DNA from: Candidatus Ruthturnera sp. | Lineage (GTDB): Bacteria; Pseudomonadota; Gammaproteobacteria; PS1; Pseudothioglobaceae | Assembly (NCBI GenBank): GCA_030599095.1 | Contig: JAUVOQ010000008.1 | Coordinates: forward strand, 1 to 45,092 | Direction of reading: 5' to 3' | DNA length: 45,092 nucleotides | Shown: positions 1 through 8,730 of the stretch, piece by piece | How the letters are laid out: the number at the start of each line of letters is the position of its first letter | Numbering within the stretch: the stretch's first letter is position 1 | Notes under the pieces: generated by a model | What the model saw: the letters and a program-made list of their open reading frames with translations, nothing else | What the model was told of the DNA's origin: nothing | Database searches by the model: none | Program-made: the position numbers and the translations under genes

Positions 1-90
1 ACTCAAATCCTCAGAAAACAACAAAATTATTTGTCTAAATTTGGTCTCTGAAATACGTGAACGAATTACATACTTGTTTTTTACTTTCAT
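1..90 (-). CDS. IS1595-family (ISXO2-like) transposase, N-terminal 30 residues only
   Basis: The ATG lies at 88-90 on the minus strand and the frame stays open to the window edge. The peptide starts MKVKNKYVIRSRISETKFRQ and continues IILLFSEDLS. This matches the N-terminal pattern of ISXO2/IS1595 transposases (K-Y-x-x-R-S-R-I-S-E-x-K-F-R-Q followed by a hydrophobic L-F-x-x-D-L segment), which leads into a helix-turn-helix and then a DDE-type domain. Only the start is present, so intactness cannot be judged. An overlapping 80-residue open frame on the same strand is out of frame with it and is not a gene. The call rests on recognising the conserved N-terminus, not on a search. Confidence 0.65.
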   Translation of the reverse strand, partial: MKVKNKYVIRSRISETKFRQIILLFSEDLS

Positions 91-137
91 GACGGTACTT
101 TAACAGGTTTTTAAACATGCTTAAGTTGTCATGACCC
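1..137 (-). mobile_element. End of an IS1595/ISXO2-like insertion sequence, cut by the window edge
   Basis: The minus strand carries the first 30 codons of an ISXO2-type transposase. They are preceded by about 47 bases that begin, on the minus strand, with GGGTCATGACAACTTAAGC. IS1595-family elements typically have terminal inverted repeats starting with GGG, so the element boundary is inferred at about 137. The other end lies outside the window, so neither a target duplication nor the second inverted repeat can be seen. The stop codon of the neighbouring lipoprotein gene lies inside this presumed terminal repeat. Confidence 0.6.
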
Positions 138-1136
138 ATTATATTTATCTGATGTAGATTTAGATTTAATTGTAATAATTTCATCTTTACCAAATAAAGG
201 TAATAATTTTCTAGTGTCAAACCCTGAATAAGTATCTTTAAATTGATCTGGCAATGGAACATTAGGGTGTTCTTCATAAAATTTAAATATGTCAGGGATT
301 TCTATTTTAAAGACAGTTTTTCGTATACAGGTCTGATTTTCGTTATGCCAAACTCCTCCTCCTTGATTTTCACATAAATCACGAGAATTTATTAGTATTT
401 TTTCAGGATTATTTTCAATACTCCCTTTCATTAAATAATGAGTGAGTATATAAGAATACTCAGTATATAACCTTGAATTAGATAAATCCTTAAGAAACCT
501 ATTATGATCATTTCTTAGTATTCCTGAAGTATCAAAATAAGGTATAGTTCCTCGTAATTTGCCTTCTCTGGCAGCTTCTTTATCAAATGGTGTATGAGTA
601 GTGAACCTTACAGTATGGAAGCCATTGTCAGGAGAAACTGGTTTTGGTTTATTTGGAGAACTTCCCCAAACACCCTGAGATTCAAGGGTTATTTTTACTT
701 TTCCTGTCCCCCAATTAAAATCACCAATAGCGTCAGCATGTTCATCTGTAGGTTTAGAATCAGTACAAGGTTTCCAATATGGAGCAGCTGTCCACCAATC
801 CCATTCTAAACTTGGAGGCAGCATACGTATTTCGGCAGAAATAACTTCGGTCACAGTATGTAATGGATAAATCATACAAGAATTTGTAAAATGTTGTGAA
901 ATATACCCTGCATGTATAGTAGCACGAGGTCTACTAACATAATCTTTAACAAACTGTTTTAGACTATCTTGACTCCAATTACCAATATCTGTCCAAGCAT
1001 CTGTATCAGTATCCATATTATTTGAACGGCTTTTAACTTCAAAATCCCCATCAGGATTGATATTTTCTGTTACTGTTGTGCAACTCGCCGCCAAGACTGA
1101 TATAAATAACGTTAAGATTAATCTTGTATATTTCAT
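129..1136 (-). CDS. Unknown lipoprotein, probably 3'-truncated by an insertion sequence
   Basis: A 335-residue protein with a lipoprotein signal: a basic start, a hydrophobic stretch and a lipobox ending in A-A-S-C near residue 19. I do not recognise a domain in the mature part. It is rich in aromatic residues, with W-D-W-W near the middle and several isolated cysteines. It starts 4 bases inside the end of the YcfL-like gene and is third in a minus-strand lipoprotein operon. In many gammaproteobacteria COG3014 and YcfL genes are followed by lpoB, a penicillin-binding-protein activator, but I see no convincing LpoB similarity here. Its last codons (GGG TCA TGA) lie in the presumed terminal repeat of the flanking insertion sequence, so the native C-terminus is probably lost. 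Confidence 0.7.
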   Translation of the reverse strand: MKYTRLILTLFISVLAASCTTVTENINPDGDFEVKSRSNNMDTDTDAWTDIGNWSQDSLKQFVKDYVSRPRATIHAGYISQHFTNSCMIYPLHTVTEVISAEIRMLPPSLEWDWWTAAPYWKPCTDSKPTDEHADAIGDFNWGTGKVKITLESQGVWGSSPNKPKPVSPDNGFHTVRFTTHTPFDKEAAREGKLRGTIPYFDTSGILRNDHNRFLKDLSNSRLYTEYSYILTHYLMKGSIENNPEKILINSRDLCENQGGGVWHNENQTCIRKTVFKIEIPDIFKFYEEHPNVPLPDQFKDTYSGFDTRKLLPLFGKDEIITIKSKSTSDKYNGS

Positions 1137-1561
1137 TCCATTTCTCCTTCTTTATCTGAATTATAAACCCCATAACTGTTATTTTTTGGACCCCTAATAT
1201 AGATTTTAAAATTTTTCGCCTTTGGGTTAGGTGCCACAGTTACAAATGAAAAATCCTGTTTTCTAAACACAGAAAACTCTGTCCATTGATTATTTCGAGC
1301 ACTATGAACATTTATACCACGACTGTCCTTCCAGTCTACTCGATATTCCAAAACAGTGTAATCTCTAATATGGCTAATACCGTTGACTTGAACTTCAATA
1401 AAACCACCACTATTAATTATATTGATAACTTGTTTAATTTCAAAAGGATAATTATTAGTCTGATCAACCAACACCGCTCTTGAGTCTGTTAATACTTTTT
1501 GTGGTTGTGACTCACAACCAAACAAAAAAGTTAATGCTAATAAAATGATAATTTTTTTCAT
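1133..1561 (-). CDS. YcfL-like lipoprotein (DUF1425 family)
   Basis: A 142-residue protein with a short lipoprotein signal (MKKIIILLALTFLFGC, lipobox F-G-C at about residue 16). The remaining domain of about 120 residues looks like the DUF1425/YcfL fold: an alternating beta-strand pattern with Y-R-V-D-W-K-D-S-R-G in the centre. The biochemical role of the family is unknown. In E. coli ycfL lies next to lpoB, an outer-membrane regulator of peptidoglycan synthesis, and elsewhere YcfL-like genes sit beside COG3014 genes, as here. Its start abuts the stop of the COG3014 C-terminal fragment and its end overlaps the next gene by 4 bases. This indicates translational coupling in one operon. Role by context: outer-membrane lipoprotein linked to the cell envelope. 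Confidence 0.65.
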   Translation of the reverse strand: MKKIIILLALTFLFGCESQPQKVLTDSRAVLVDQTNNYPFEIKQVINIINSGGFIEVQVNGISHIRDYTVLEYRVDWKDSRGINVHSARNNQWTEFSVFRKQDFSFVTVAPNPKAKNFKIYIRGPKNNSYGVYNSDKEGEME

Positions 1562-1926
1562 TATTTAAACCTTGCAATGCTAATAACTGGGTTGGATAAA
1601 GCAGTTGGAAGTCTAACGATAATAATAGCATTTTTAGCGCCCTTCACATCAACTGTTTTAATCTGACCACCTATATTTAATTCTATTTTTCCATCTTTAG
1701 GAATTTGCACATTTGCAACTTGGAAACTCTTTGGTAATGCTGACCAAATTCTTGTATCAGAGCCTGTGGTTGCAGCCTGATAAATGGCTGCAAATAAACC
1801 AGCAATACCACCTGAATGCTTTTCTATTTGGGCTTGAACAATGGTTTTAGCAATAGCAGAAGCAATAGAGCGCGCCTGAATACTGGGTAAATCTTTTTTA
1901 AACTCTGTCGCAATAACAGCATCCAT
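1561..1926 (-). CDS. COG3014-like protein, C-terminal fragment (split by frameshift)
   Basis: This 121-residue frame carries the conserved C-terminal part of the COG3014 family (M-D-A-V-x-A-x-E-F, followed by a helical segment and a beta-rich tail ending in S-I-A-R-F-K). The matching N-terminal part is the gene just upstream at 1994-2917. The frame is open further back to about 1995 and reads I-N-N-N-A-L-S-S-I-T-V-K-G before the annotated methionine. The two parts therefore join without loss if one A is removed from the A6 run (T6 at 1998-2003 on the plus strand). The ATG at 1926 is an internal methionine of the family, not a likely native start. Without the N-terminal signal peptide this piece would not be exported. 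Confidence 0.65.
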   Translation of the reverse strand: MDAVIATEFKKDLPSIQARSIASAIAKTIVQAQIEKHSGGIAGLFAAIYQAATTGSDTRIWSALPKSFQVANVQIPKDGKIELNIGGQIKTVDVKGAKNAIIIVRLPTALSNPVISIARFK

Positions 1927-1993
1927 ATCTGCAAATTTTTGTGTATTTACAGACTTTATACCTTTAACAGTGATAGAGCTTAACGCATTATTA

Positions 1994-2917
1994 TTAATTT
2001 TTTAATCTAGGAAATGAAACGCCCGCATATTTAAGCTTATTAGTCACTAAAAATAAAGGCAAATGAATGTTAAATTCTTCTTTAGTGGCACTTAGCCCAT
2101 TTTCAAAGAAAACCCATGCTCTATTGTCAAATACACCTTTGATATAGTTTTCAAAATCTTTCTTAATAACTTCATTATCTGTCATTGCGTAAGCTTCTTT
2201 AAGCTTGTTCATACCTTTCTCTCTATCGTTGCTTAAGGCATAAAACAAACCAGAAATATAGGTAGTGTAAGGGTTGACAAAATCAGGATAAACCTTAAAT
2301 TTATCTAAATTTGAATATTCTGCTGTGAATTTATTTTTAACCGTATCACTATTCAGTGTTTGTAATACATTTTCTTTTTTTGCCAACTCCTCCTCTTTTT
2401 GTTTGATTTCCGCATCGAAAACTTGTTTAGCCCGTCTTTGCCTATCAACCGAACGATTGAACTCCACCCTAGTTTTAGCATGATCACCAAGCGCTAAATA
2501 ATTTAGTGCTTTGTAGGTATTAATCATCACGCCATCATACACCTCACCTTTATAATCAGTCGCTTTGTCATTCACTAAAAACGAAACTACTACATCACCT
2601 GCTTTGTCTAAAATGCTATCTTCATTGTGAAATTTATAAGTATTTTCAGCATCATCAAACCATTGATTACTTTTTTCATAATCACCTAAATTCCTTCTAG
2701 CAGAGCCGGCTTGCAAGGCCCAGTATAAGTCTACATTTTTCTTTTCTGATAACTTATTTAAAAAGCTGCCTTTTAATTTTTTCTCAGCATATTTTGCCAT
2801 TTTGGCATAATTACCACTAGATGTAATTTTATTTGTCTCTTTGACTTCACTTGTGGCAACACAACCAAAGATTGACATCACAATACTGGACACAACAATC
2901 ACCTTTACAAAGTTCAT
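1994..2917 (-). CDS. COG3014-like TPR lipoprotein, N-terminal part (split by frameshift)
   Basis: A 307-residue protein with a signal peptide and lipobox (S-I-F-G-C at about residue 19). A helical region rich in TPR-like pairs follows (for example W-A-L-Q-A-G-S-A-R-R-N-L-G-D-Y near residue 66, and Y-x-A-L-N-Y-L-A-L-G-D near 135), then a charged coiled-coil segment around residues 155-190. This order matches the COG3014 family, whose members are normally about 440-470 residues, so the gene is short by its C-terminal third. That third lies directly downstream in another frame. The ATG is preceded by AAGGA at suitable distance and by a promoter-like pair. Function is unknown; the operon with YcfL-type lipoproteins points to an outer-membrane or periplasmic envelope role. 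Confidence 0.65.
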   Translation of the reverse strand: MNFVKVIVVSSIVMSIFGCVATSEVKETNKITSSGNYAKMAKYAEKKLKGSFLNKLSEKKNVDLYWALQAGSARRNLGDYEKSNQWFDDAENTYKFHNEDSILDKAGDVVVSFLVNDKATDYKGEVYDGVMINTYKALNYLALGDHAKTRVEFNRSVDRQRRAKQVFDAEIKQKEEELAKKENVLQTLNSDTVKNKFTAEYSNLDKFKVYPDFVNPYTTYISGLFYALSNDREKGMNKLKEAYAMTDNEVIKKDFENYIKGVFDNRAWVFFENGLSATKEEFNIHLPLFLVTNKLKYAGVSFPRLKN

Positions 2918-2939
2918 ACAATATTCCTTATTATTTTAT

Positions 2940-2969
2940 ATTTTAAAAAATATTCACCAGTTAGGTCAA
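2940..2969 (-). promoter_or_regulatory. Sigma-70-like promoter for the COG3014-ycfL lipoprotein operon
   Basis: On the minus strand TTGACC (2964-2969) and TAAAAT (2940-2945) are separated by 18 bases. The -10 element lies about 22 bases ahead of the ATG at 2917, with AAGGA between them. It is the only good pair in the 82-base gap between this operon and the M16 peptidase genes. Confidence 0.55.
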
Positions 2970-2999
2970 AACTTGAGTCAAAATTATAACACGCTGAAA

Positions 3000-4286
3000 T
3001 TAAAATTGTCCAACACCTAAAATAATAAGCTTATCCATATTGATTAATCGGTTAAAAGCCATCTGAATATCTTTGGTACTAATGTTTTCGATTTTATTAG
3101 TAAAACGACTTAAATAATCAAAAGGCAAATCGTAAAAACCAATGATTGACAAGTGCGTTAAAATATTTGCATTACTTGCCATTTCTAAGGCAAAAACACC
3201 AGCGATATTATCTTTGCCGTCTTGCAATTGCTGGTTACTAATTGGATGATTTAGAAAATTTTTCAATGTTTTAATGGCAATTTTTTGGGCTTGGTCGGCT
3301 TGGTCATTTTTGGTTTGTAACTTTATCAAGAAAAAACCATTTGACTTCATCTTGGTAAAATAACTCACCACCGAATATGCCAAGCCTTTTTGTTCACGAA
3401 TTTCATCACTTAAAATAGAGGTTAATCCACTACCACCCAAAATATGATTGCCTAAATATAACGAATAATAATCAGAATGTGCCCGATTAATACCCGTTTG
3501 TCCGATTAACAAATGTGTTTGCTTAGATGGAAATTCAATATGGATATTTTGTGATTTTTTAAGCGCCTTAACAAGTGGATTACTTTGGGCTTTTTTGCCA
3601 CTGTTTAAACCATGGGAGATTTGTCTGGCAATTTGTTTGGCTTTAGTTTTGCTAATATCGCCCACCAAAGCAATGGTTAAATTTTTGGCCACATAATATG
3701 TCTGGTAGTGTTGAGTCAAATCAAGGATAGAAATATTAGCAAGTGATGCCTTGGTGCCAGTTTTTGCATGTTCATAAGGATGTCCAGCAAAAACTGCTTT
3801 ATCAAAAGCAAGTGATGCTATTGAGGTAGGTGATTGTTGAATTGCTTTAATTGAACGCAAGGTTTGTTTCTTTTCACGATTTAAGTATTTGTGCTTAAAC
3901 ACTGGTTGAGTAACAACTTCAGTTAATATGTCTAATGCTTTTCGCAAATTATTTTGGCGTGTTAATGTGCGTAATGAAACAATTGCCATGTCTTTTAAAG
4001 AATGCGTAGAAAATTGCGCACCCACCGATTCAAACAGTTCAATAATTTGCTCTTGAGAATGATATTTACTTGCCGTACCTAGCAAACTATTAGTTAAAGT
4101 TGCCAAGCCAAATTTAGCACCGTCTCTAGAACTGGCCGCATCAAAATTTAAGGATATATCAAGCATGGGCAAGCCTTTGGTTTGTGCAAACAACACCTTA
4201 GCGCCTTCAGGTGTTGTCCAGTGCATAATATCTAGTTTGGCTTGTGCTTGAGTTGCCAATAACAAGAAAATGATTAAAAATTTCAT
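3000..4286 (-). CDS. M16 family peptidase-like protein without zinc-binding motif
   Basis: A 428-residue periplasmic protein with a signal peptide (MKFLIIFLLLATQAQA). It has the two-lobed M16 layout but lacks the H-x-x-E-H zinc motif: the position corresponding to it reads A-T-L-T-N-S-L-L-G. M16 proteins often occur as pairs in which one partner is catalytic and the other is an inactive or regulatory homologue. Here the catalytic partner is the gene just upstream at 4283-5617, and the two overlap by 4 bases (ATGA). The G-G-S-G-L-T-S-I-L-S-D-E-I-R segment in the C-lobe is typical of the family. The pair probably forms a heterodimer that degrades or processes peptides in the periplasm; the substrate is unknown. 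Confidence 0.8.
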   Translation of the reverse strand: MKFLIIFLLLATQAQAKLDIMHWTTPEGAKVLFAQTKGLPMLDISLNFDAASSRDGAKFGLATLTNSLLGTASKYHSQEQIIELFESVGAQFSTHSLKDMAIVSLRTLTRQNNLRKALDILTEVVTQPVFKHKYLNREKKQTLRSIKAIQQSPTSIASLAFDKAVFAGHPYEHAKTGTKASLANISILDLTQHYQTYYVAKNLTIALVGDISKTKAKQIARQISHGLNSGKKAQSNPLVKALKKSQNIHIEFPSKQTHLLIGQTGINRAHSDYYSLYLGNHILGGSGLTSILSDEIREQKGLAYSVVSYFTKMKSNGFFLIKLQTKNDQADQAQKIAIKTLKNFLNHPISNQQLQDGKDNIAGVFALEMASNANILTHLSIIGFYDLPFDYLSRFTNKIENISTKDIQMAFNRLINMDKLIILGVGQF

Positions 4287-5617
4287 TGAACGCCTTGTGG
4301 TATCAGTTCAACATAATTAAGCGTATCAAAATCTAAATATTGTCTAGCAATATTAGCCACATCTTGAGCACTTATTTGATTCATTCTATCAACATAATTT
4401 AACCACTTATCAATTTCCAACCCGACACTAGACAACATGCCTAAATAATATGACTGAGTAGAGATTTGATCTTGTTCAAAAATAAAATTAGCCTCCAGTT
4501 GTGCTTTGGTACGCCCAAGTTCGGCTTCAATTAAGTGTGGCTTTTCAATCAACTCCTTTACTTGAGTTTTTATCATTTGAAGGATGCTTTGATTGCTAAT
4601 TCCTTGCGCAGGAACAAAACTAATGGTCAATAAAGTATCAAATTTATCATACAATCGATAATTCACACTAATGCCTGACACTATTTGTTGATTTCTAATT
4701 AATGCTTTTGATAAGCCATTATCTAAAATATAAGCCAACATTTCTAATTGATACGCCTTATCTTCATTATCTGTTGTGACCAAACTTGGCACGTGAAAAC
4801 TCATGGCATAGAATGGCAACTCAGCCTTAAGCTTAAGTGTTCGTGATTGTTTATTAAGTGCAATAGAGGGTCTATTTTTATTATTATCAATATTTGGATT
4901 GGTTTTATATCCACCAAAATACCGAGTTGCATATTCAATCACACGGTTTGGGTCAACATCGCCCACCACAACCAGTGTTGCATTATTAGGCGCATAATAG
5001 GTCTCATACCAATGGCGTAAATCGGACAAGTGATAATTTTCTATGTCTGCTTGAAAACCAATAATGGGTGCATGGTAAGCACCTTTTGAGTCAAAAGAAA
5101 TTAGGCGCAAACTTTCATACACTTTTGCATTAGGATTGTCCTCCACACGTAACCTGCGCTCTTCAATCACCACCTGCCTTTCCTTGGTTAACTCAGCATC
5201 AGAAAAGCTTAAATAGCGCATTCTATCCGCCTCCATTTTGATGGCAAGTTTCAACTTAGACTTATGCATCTTTTGATAATAAGCAGTGTAATCTTTCGAG
5301 GTAAAGGCATTTTCATTGCCACCATTACGTGCAATAATACGTGAAAACTCACCTGATTTATAGTCACGAGAGCCTTTAAACATCATATGTTCAAGCATAT
5401 GCGAGATGCCTGTTATGGGTTGGGATTCATTACTAGCACCGACTTTATACCAAAGTTGAGAAATAAACACAGGCGCACGATGATCGGTTTTAATAATAAT
5501 TTTTAAACCATTATCAAGCGCAACCATGCTTACATTTGAGCCGTCCAATCCTTCAGACAATGCCAAATAGTGGATGAATAAAACAACACACGCTATAAAT
5601 TTAACCATCTTTTCCAA
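4283..5617 (-). CDS. Zinc-dependent M16 family peptidase
   Basis: A 444-residue secreted metallopeptidase. It has an N-terminal hydrophobic signal (residues about 4-20), then the inverted zinc motif H-M-L-E-H followed by M-M-F-K-G near residue 87. The third ligand is probably the glutamate in the E-E-R-R-L-R-V-E-D-N-P segment downstream. The Y-Y-A-P-N-N-A-T-L-V-V-V-G-D-V segment is the usual M16 signature. The gene starts inside the end of msrQ (25-base overlap from this ATG, 16 from the next ATG at 5608) and is coupled to the non-catalytic partner downstream. The operon order is msrP, msrQ, M16, M16, all on the minus strand. This suggests a periplasmic protein quality-control group, which is inferred from context only. 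Confidence 0.85.
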   Translation of the reverse strand: MEKMVKFIACVVLFIHYLALSEGLDGSNVSMVALDNGLKIIIKTDHRAPVFISQLWYKVGASNESQPITGISHMLEHMMFKGSRDYKSGEFSRIIARNGGNENAFTSKDYTAYYQKMHKSKLKLAIKMEADRMRYLSFSDAELTKERQVVIEERRLRVEDNPNAKVYESLRLISFDSKGAYHAPIIGFQADIENYHLSDLRHWYETYYAPNNATLVVVGDVDPNRVIEYATRYFGGYKTNPNIDNNKNRPSIALNKQSRTLKLKAELPFYAMSFHVPSLVTTDNEDKAYQLEMLAYILDNGLSKALIRNQQIVSGISVNYRLYDKFDTLLTISFVPAQGISNQSILQMIKTQVKELIEKPHLIEAELGRTKAQLEANFIFEQDQISTQSYYLGMLSSVGLEIDKWLNYVDRMNQISAQDVANIARQYLDFDTLNYVELIPQGVQ

Positions 5618-6168
5618 TTAATCCTAAAACCAAGCAGCAATAAGGCAATCAAACCATAAATCATCGGTTCAATATCCATGGATGATTTTGCCTGCCAATA
5701 AAAATGCACAATGACCAATATGATAATCAAATAAATAGATTGATGTAATTTTTTCCAACGTTTGTCTAAACGTTGCACCATTTTATTAGTGGAGGTAATT
5801 GTTAGTAAAAATAATAAGATAAATGCACTAAAACCAACCGTTGTGTAGGGTCGTTTCATGACATCTGCCAGTATTAATTGAACTTCAAAATTCTGGTCAA
5901 TTAAATAAATACTCAAATGCAAGCAAGCATAAAAAAAACTAAATATGCCAATCATTCGGCGGTACTTAATGAGCGAAAAAGGCAAGATTTTATTCAGTGG
6001 AGTGATTAACAGAGCAAGCAACAAGAATCTAAGCGCCCACTGCCCTGTTGGGTTGGTAATTTCCTCAATAGGATCAATTAAACCACCCAAAATCACATCA
6101 GACAACAGCAACAAAAAAGGCGTTAAAAGTAATACGAATAACAACGGCTTTTGCCAAGAAATCGCCAT
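5593..6168 (-). CDS. msrQ: MsrQ, heme-binding membrane subunit of MsrPQ
   Basis: A 191-residue polytopic membrane protein of the ferric-reductase-like family, with about six hydrophobic segments. Histidines sit in the expected places: A-C-L-H-L-S in the third helix, and L-H-Q-S-I-Y with V-H-F-Y-W in later helices, which would bind heme. MsrQ passes electrons from the membrane (quinone pool or flavin reductase) to MsrP, which repairs oxidised methionines in periplasmic proteins. The gene begins 5 bases after the stop of msrP, the usual order. Length is normal for the family (about 200). The end overlaps the start of the M16 peptidase, so translation of the two is probably coupled. Confidence 0.88.
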   Translation of the reverse strand: MAISWQKPLLFVLLLTPFLLLLSDVILGGLIDPIEEITNPTGQWALRFLLLALLITPLNKILPFSLIKYRRMIGIFSFFYACLHLSIYLIDQNFEVQLILADVMKRPYTTVGFSAFILLFLLTITSTNKMVQRLDKRWKKLHQSIYLIIILVIVHFYWQAKSSMDIEPMIYGLIALLLLGFRINWKRWLNL

Positions 6169-6173
6169 ATAAA

Positions 6174-7130
6174 TTAAAAATTCTTAACCAAATCAAGCGC
6201 TGTATATAAATGCGCAACCTCATTACCATAGCCGTTAAATAATTCAGTCTTGCGTTTTTCTGGTGAGAAAAAACTTCCCCCGCCAATCACACGTTCACGC
6301 GCTTGTGACCAACGCGGATGATCTACTGCTGGATTAACATTAGCATAAAACCCATACTCACTCGCTGCCTGGTTTTGCCAAGTGTTAATCGGCATCGTTG
6401 CTTGAAAATGAATTGAAACAATCGATTTAATATTTTTAAAGCCATACTTCCAAGGCACAACCAAGCGCAATGGCGCACCATTTTGGTTGAGTAGTGTTTT
6501 GCCGTATAGACCTACTGCTAATAAACTCAAAGGATTCATTGCCTCAGCAATTGTTAGCCCTTCAGTATAAGGCCAGTCCAAAATAGATCGCTTTTGCCGT
6601 GGCATTTGTGTTTCATCAAGTAAAGTTTTGAACACCACATATTTTGCTTTTGAGGTGGGTTGAAAAGTTTTAAGCACACTTGCCAACGGCACACCCACCC
6701 AAGGAATAACCATTGACCAAGCCTCTACACAACGAAAGCGATAAATACGTTCTTGTAGTTGATAAGGTGCAATAAAATCTTCTAAATCGTAATCACCTTG
6801 CTTTAAGCATTCACCAAAAACTTTGACGTGCCAAGGTTTGGGCTTTAAAGTATGAGCATTTTTTGCTGGATCACGTTTACCAGTGCCGAACTCATAAAAA
6901 TTATTATAATTGGTAATTTCTTTGAAAGAATGTGGTGTTAATTCCTTGCCATAATCAGTTGACATTATCTTGTCAAACAAGCCATCACCTTGCATCCCTT
7001 CTGCCGAGCTTGAAAAAGCACTAAACGTTGCCAAACCTACACCCAAACCCGCACTTTCTTTAATAAAGTTACGGCGATTAAGATAGTGAACCTCATCGGT
7101 CACATGGTGTTCAGTAATTTTTTTCATCAT
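6174..7130 (-). CDS. msrP: MsrP, periplasmic molybdopterin methionine sulfoxide reductase
   Basis: A 318-residue catalytic subunit of the MsrPQ system. It begins with a twin-arginine export signal (N-R-R-N-F-I-K near residue 20, then a weakly hydrophobic stretch ending A-F-S-S-S-A), so it is exported folded with its cofactor. The molybdenum-ligating cysteine is in F-R-C-V-E-A-W near residue 132, and the sulfite-oxidase-fold motifs [16 protein letters not shown] are intact. The reaction is reduction of methionine sulfoxide in periplasmic proteins with electrons from MsrQ. It is first in a minus-strand operon and divergent from ftsY, with 108 bases between the starts. Length is normal. Confidence 0.92.
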   Translation of the reverse strand: MMKKITEHHVTDEVHYLNRRNFIKESAGLGVGLATFSAFSSSAEGMQGDGLFDKIMSTDYGKELTPHSFKEITNYNNFYEFGTGKRDPAKNAHTLKPKPWHVKVFGECLKQGDYDLEDFIAPYQLQERIYRFRCVEAWSMVIPWVGVPLASVLKTFQPTSKAKYVVFKTLLDETQMPRQKRSILDWPYTEGLTIAEAMNPLSLLAVGLYGKTLLNQNGAPLRLVVPWKYGFKNIKSIVSIHFQATMPINTWQNQAASEYGFYANVNPAVDHPRWSQARERVIGGGSFFSPEKRKTELFNGYGNEVAHLYTALDLVKNF

Positions 7131-7238
7131 TTATATTGCCAAGAGTGTTAATTTTATTATACGTCGTCAAATATGCAAAGTTTCACTTTGATAAAATAAA
7201 GAATAGTAAAATTAATTTTTTTTTATACTTGAATTGTT

Positions 7239-8195
7239 ATGTTTAATTTTTTAAAAAAGAATCAGTCCAAATCAGAAAGCTTAAATGCAGAAAAATCAAT
7301 CTCGTTAAAGCAACGCCTAACTCAATCTAGGCAAAAATTAGGTGCTGGTTTATCTGCTTTATTATTAGGCAAAAAAGAAATTAATGAGGATTTATTAGAA
7401 GCACTAGAAACACTATTAATCACTGCTGATGTCGGCATTAATACCACAGATAAAATACTAGAATCTGTACGCAAAAATGCCGCCAGGAAAACCTTAAAAA
7501 ATGCTGAAAATTTGTATCAATTCTTAAAAGATGAATTGGCTAAATTACTGATTGAAGACAACCAACTTAACACTAATATTAATCAGACTTTTGTCATTCT
7601 AGTCGTGGGTGTTAATGGTGCTGGTAAAACCACAACCATTGGAAAATTGGCAAAATCTTTTCAAAATCAAGGCAAGTCAGTGATGCTGGCAGCAGGCGAT
7701 ACCTTTCGTGCTGCAGCCGTTGAACAACTTAAAGTGTGGGGGCAGCGCAATGACATTCCTGTTATAGCACAAACAACGGGTGCCGATGCAGCTTCGGTCA
7801 TCTTTGATGCCTATCAATCAGCACAAGCTAAGAATATTGATATTCTAATTGCCGACACTGCAGGGCGATTACACACGCAAGATAATCTTATGCAAGAATT
7901 GGGCAAAATTAAGCGCGTCATCACCAAGCAAAATGCAAATGCACCACATGAAACCATGCTGGTTATTGACGGTGGATCAGGTCAAAATGCCATCAATCAA
8001 GCCAAAGCATTTAACAAAGCCGTTACCCTAAGCGGCATCAGCATCACCAAACTAGATGGCACTGCCAAAGGCGGCGTTTTATTTGCAATTGCCGATGAAC
8101 TTAATCTGCCCATTCGTTATATTGGCGTCGGCGAAGGAATTGATGATCTTAAAACTTTTCAACCCAAAGAATTCGTCAATGCCTTGTTTGATTAA
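7239..8195 (+). CDS. ftsY: FtsY, signal recognition particle receptor GTPase
   Basis: A 318-residue SRP receptor. The N-terminal acidic A domain is very short compared with that of E. coli (497 residues), as in many compact genomes, leaving the NG domain. The GTPase motifs are complete: G1 G-V-N-G-A-G-K-T-T-T near residue 127, the D-T-F-R-A-A-A insertion-box segment, G3 D-T-A-G-R, and G4 T-K-L-D-G-T-A-K-G-G. It docks ribosome-nascent chain complexes carrying SRP (Ffh) at the membrane and hands them to SecYEG. FtsE and FtsX, often downstream, are absent here. Instead a thioredoxin-TolC group follows after 32 bases. Confidence 0.96.
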   Translation: MFNFLKKNQSKSESLNAEKSISLKQRLTQSRQKLGAGLSALLLGKKEINEDLLEALETLLITADVGINTTDKILESVRKNAARKTLKNAENLYQFLKDELAKLLIEDNQLNTNINQTFVILVVGVNGAGKTTTIGKLAKSFQNQGKSVMLAAGDTFRAAAVEQLKVWGQRNDIPVIAQTTGADAASVIFDAYQSAQAKNIDILIADTAGRLHTQDNLMQELGKIKRVITKQNANAPHETMLVIDGGSGQNAINQAKAFNKAVTLSGISITKLDGTAKGGVLFAIADELNLPIRYIGVGEGIDDLKTFQPKEFVNALFD

Positions 8196-8227
8196 ATGAT
8201 ACAATGATTGAGAACTTGGAGCGCTTT

Positions 8228-8730
8228 ATGAAAAAAATTCTTTATTCATTGCTAATATTTATTTGCTCTTATTCTGCCTATGCAACAGATGACTATACTT
8301 TTTTGATCAGCATTTTAATGACTATTCTGAAAATTTAGAAGATGCCATTGATGCTAAAAAAGATGGGATTTTTATTTTTTTTCACATGGAAGAATGCCCA
8401 TTTTGCCAAAAAATGCGGCGCAATGTATTGAGTCAAAAGCCTATCATTGACTACTTTAAACAGCATTTTTTAAATTTTGAAGTTGATGTAGAATCTAGTG
8501 TAAATTTGACTGATTTTAACGGCAATAATGTCTTAGAAAAAATCTTTGCGCAACGCCATAATCTAGTCGGCGCTACACCTGTGCTTGCTTTTTTTGATTT
8601 AAATGGCAAGCGCATGGTGCGTCGCACAGGATTTGCTAATGAAAAAGATTTCTTGCTACTGGCAAATTATTTTGTTGAAAAGGCGTACAAAAATGAAAAA
8701 TTTATACGCTATAAACGCAAACATCGGTGA
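8228..8730 (+). pseudogene. SoxW-like periplasmic thioredoxin, frameshifted after the signal peptide
   Basis: ATG 8228, preceded by GGAG, starts a clean signal peptide (MKKILYSLLIFICSYSAYA) and reads D-D-Y-T-F before hitting a T6 run at 8299-8304. The frame then ends at a TAG at about 8336. The thioredoxin domain continues in another frame, reading D-Q-H-F-N-D-Y, later F-F-H-M-E-E-C-P-F-C-Q-K and A-T-P-V-L-A-F-F-D. One extra T (T7) would fuse both into a protein of about 167 residues with a C-P-F-C active site, similar to thioredoxin-related SoxW (COG2143). As written, only a leaderless piece from the ATG at 8386 could be made, starting just two residues before the active-site Cys. Either a 1-nt decay, a slippage site or a sequence error. 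It overlaps the TolC gene by 4 bases. Confidence 0.75.

Noticed and set aside
129-1136. Identification of the terminal lipoprotein as LpoB because of its position after COG3014 and ycfL
   Set aside because: The position fits, but the sequence lacks the LpoB pattern I know, so only unknown lipoprotein is stated.
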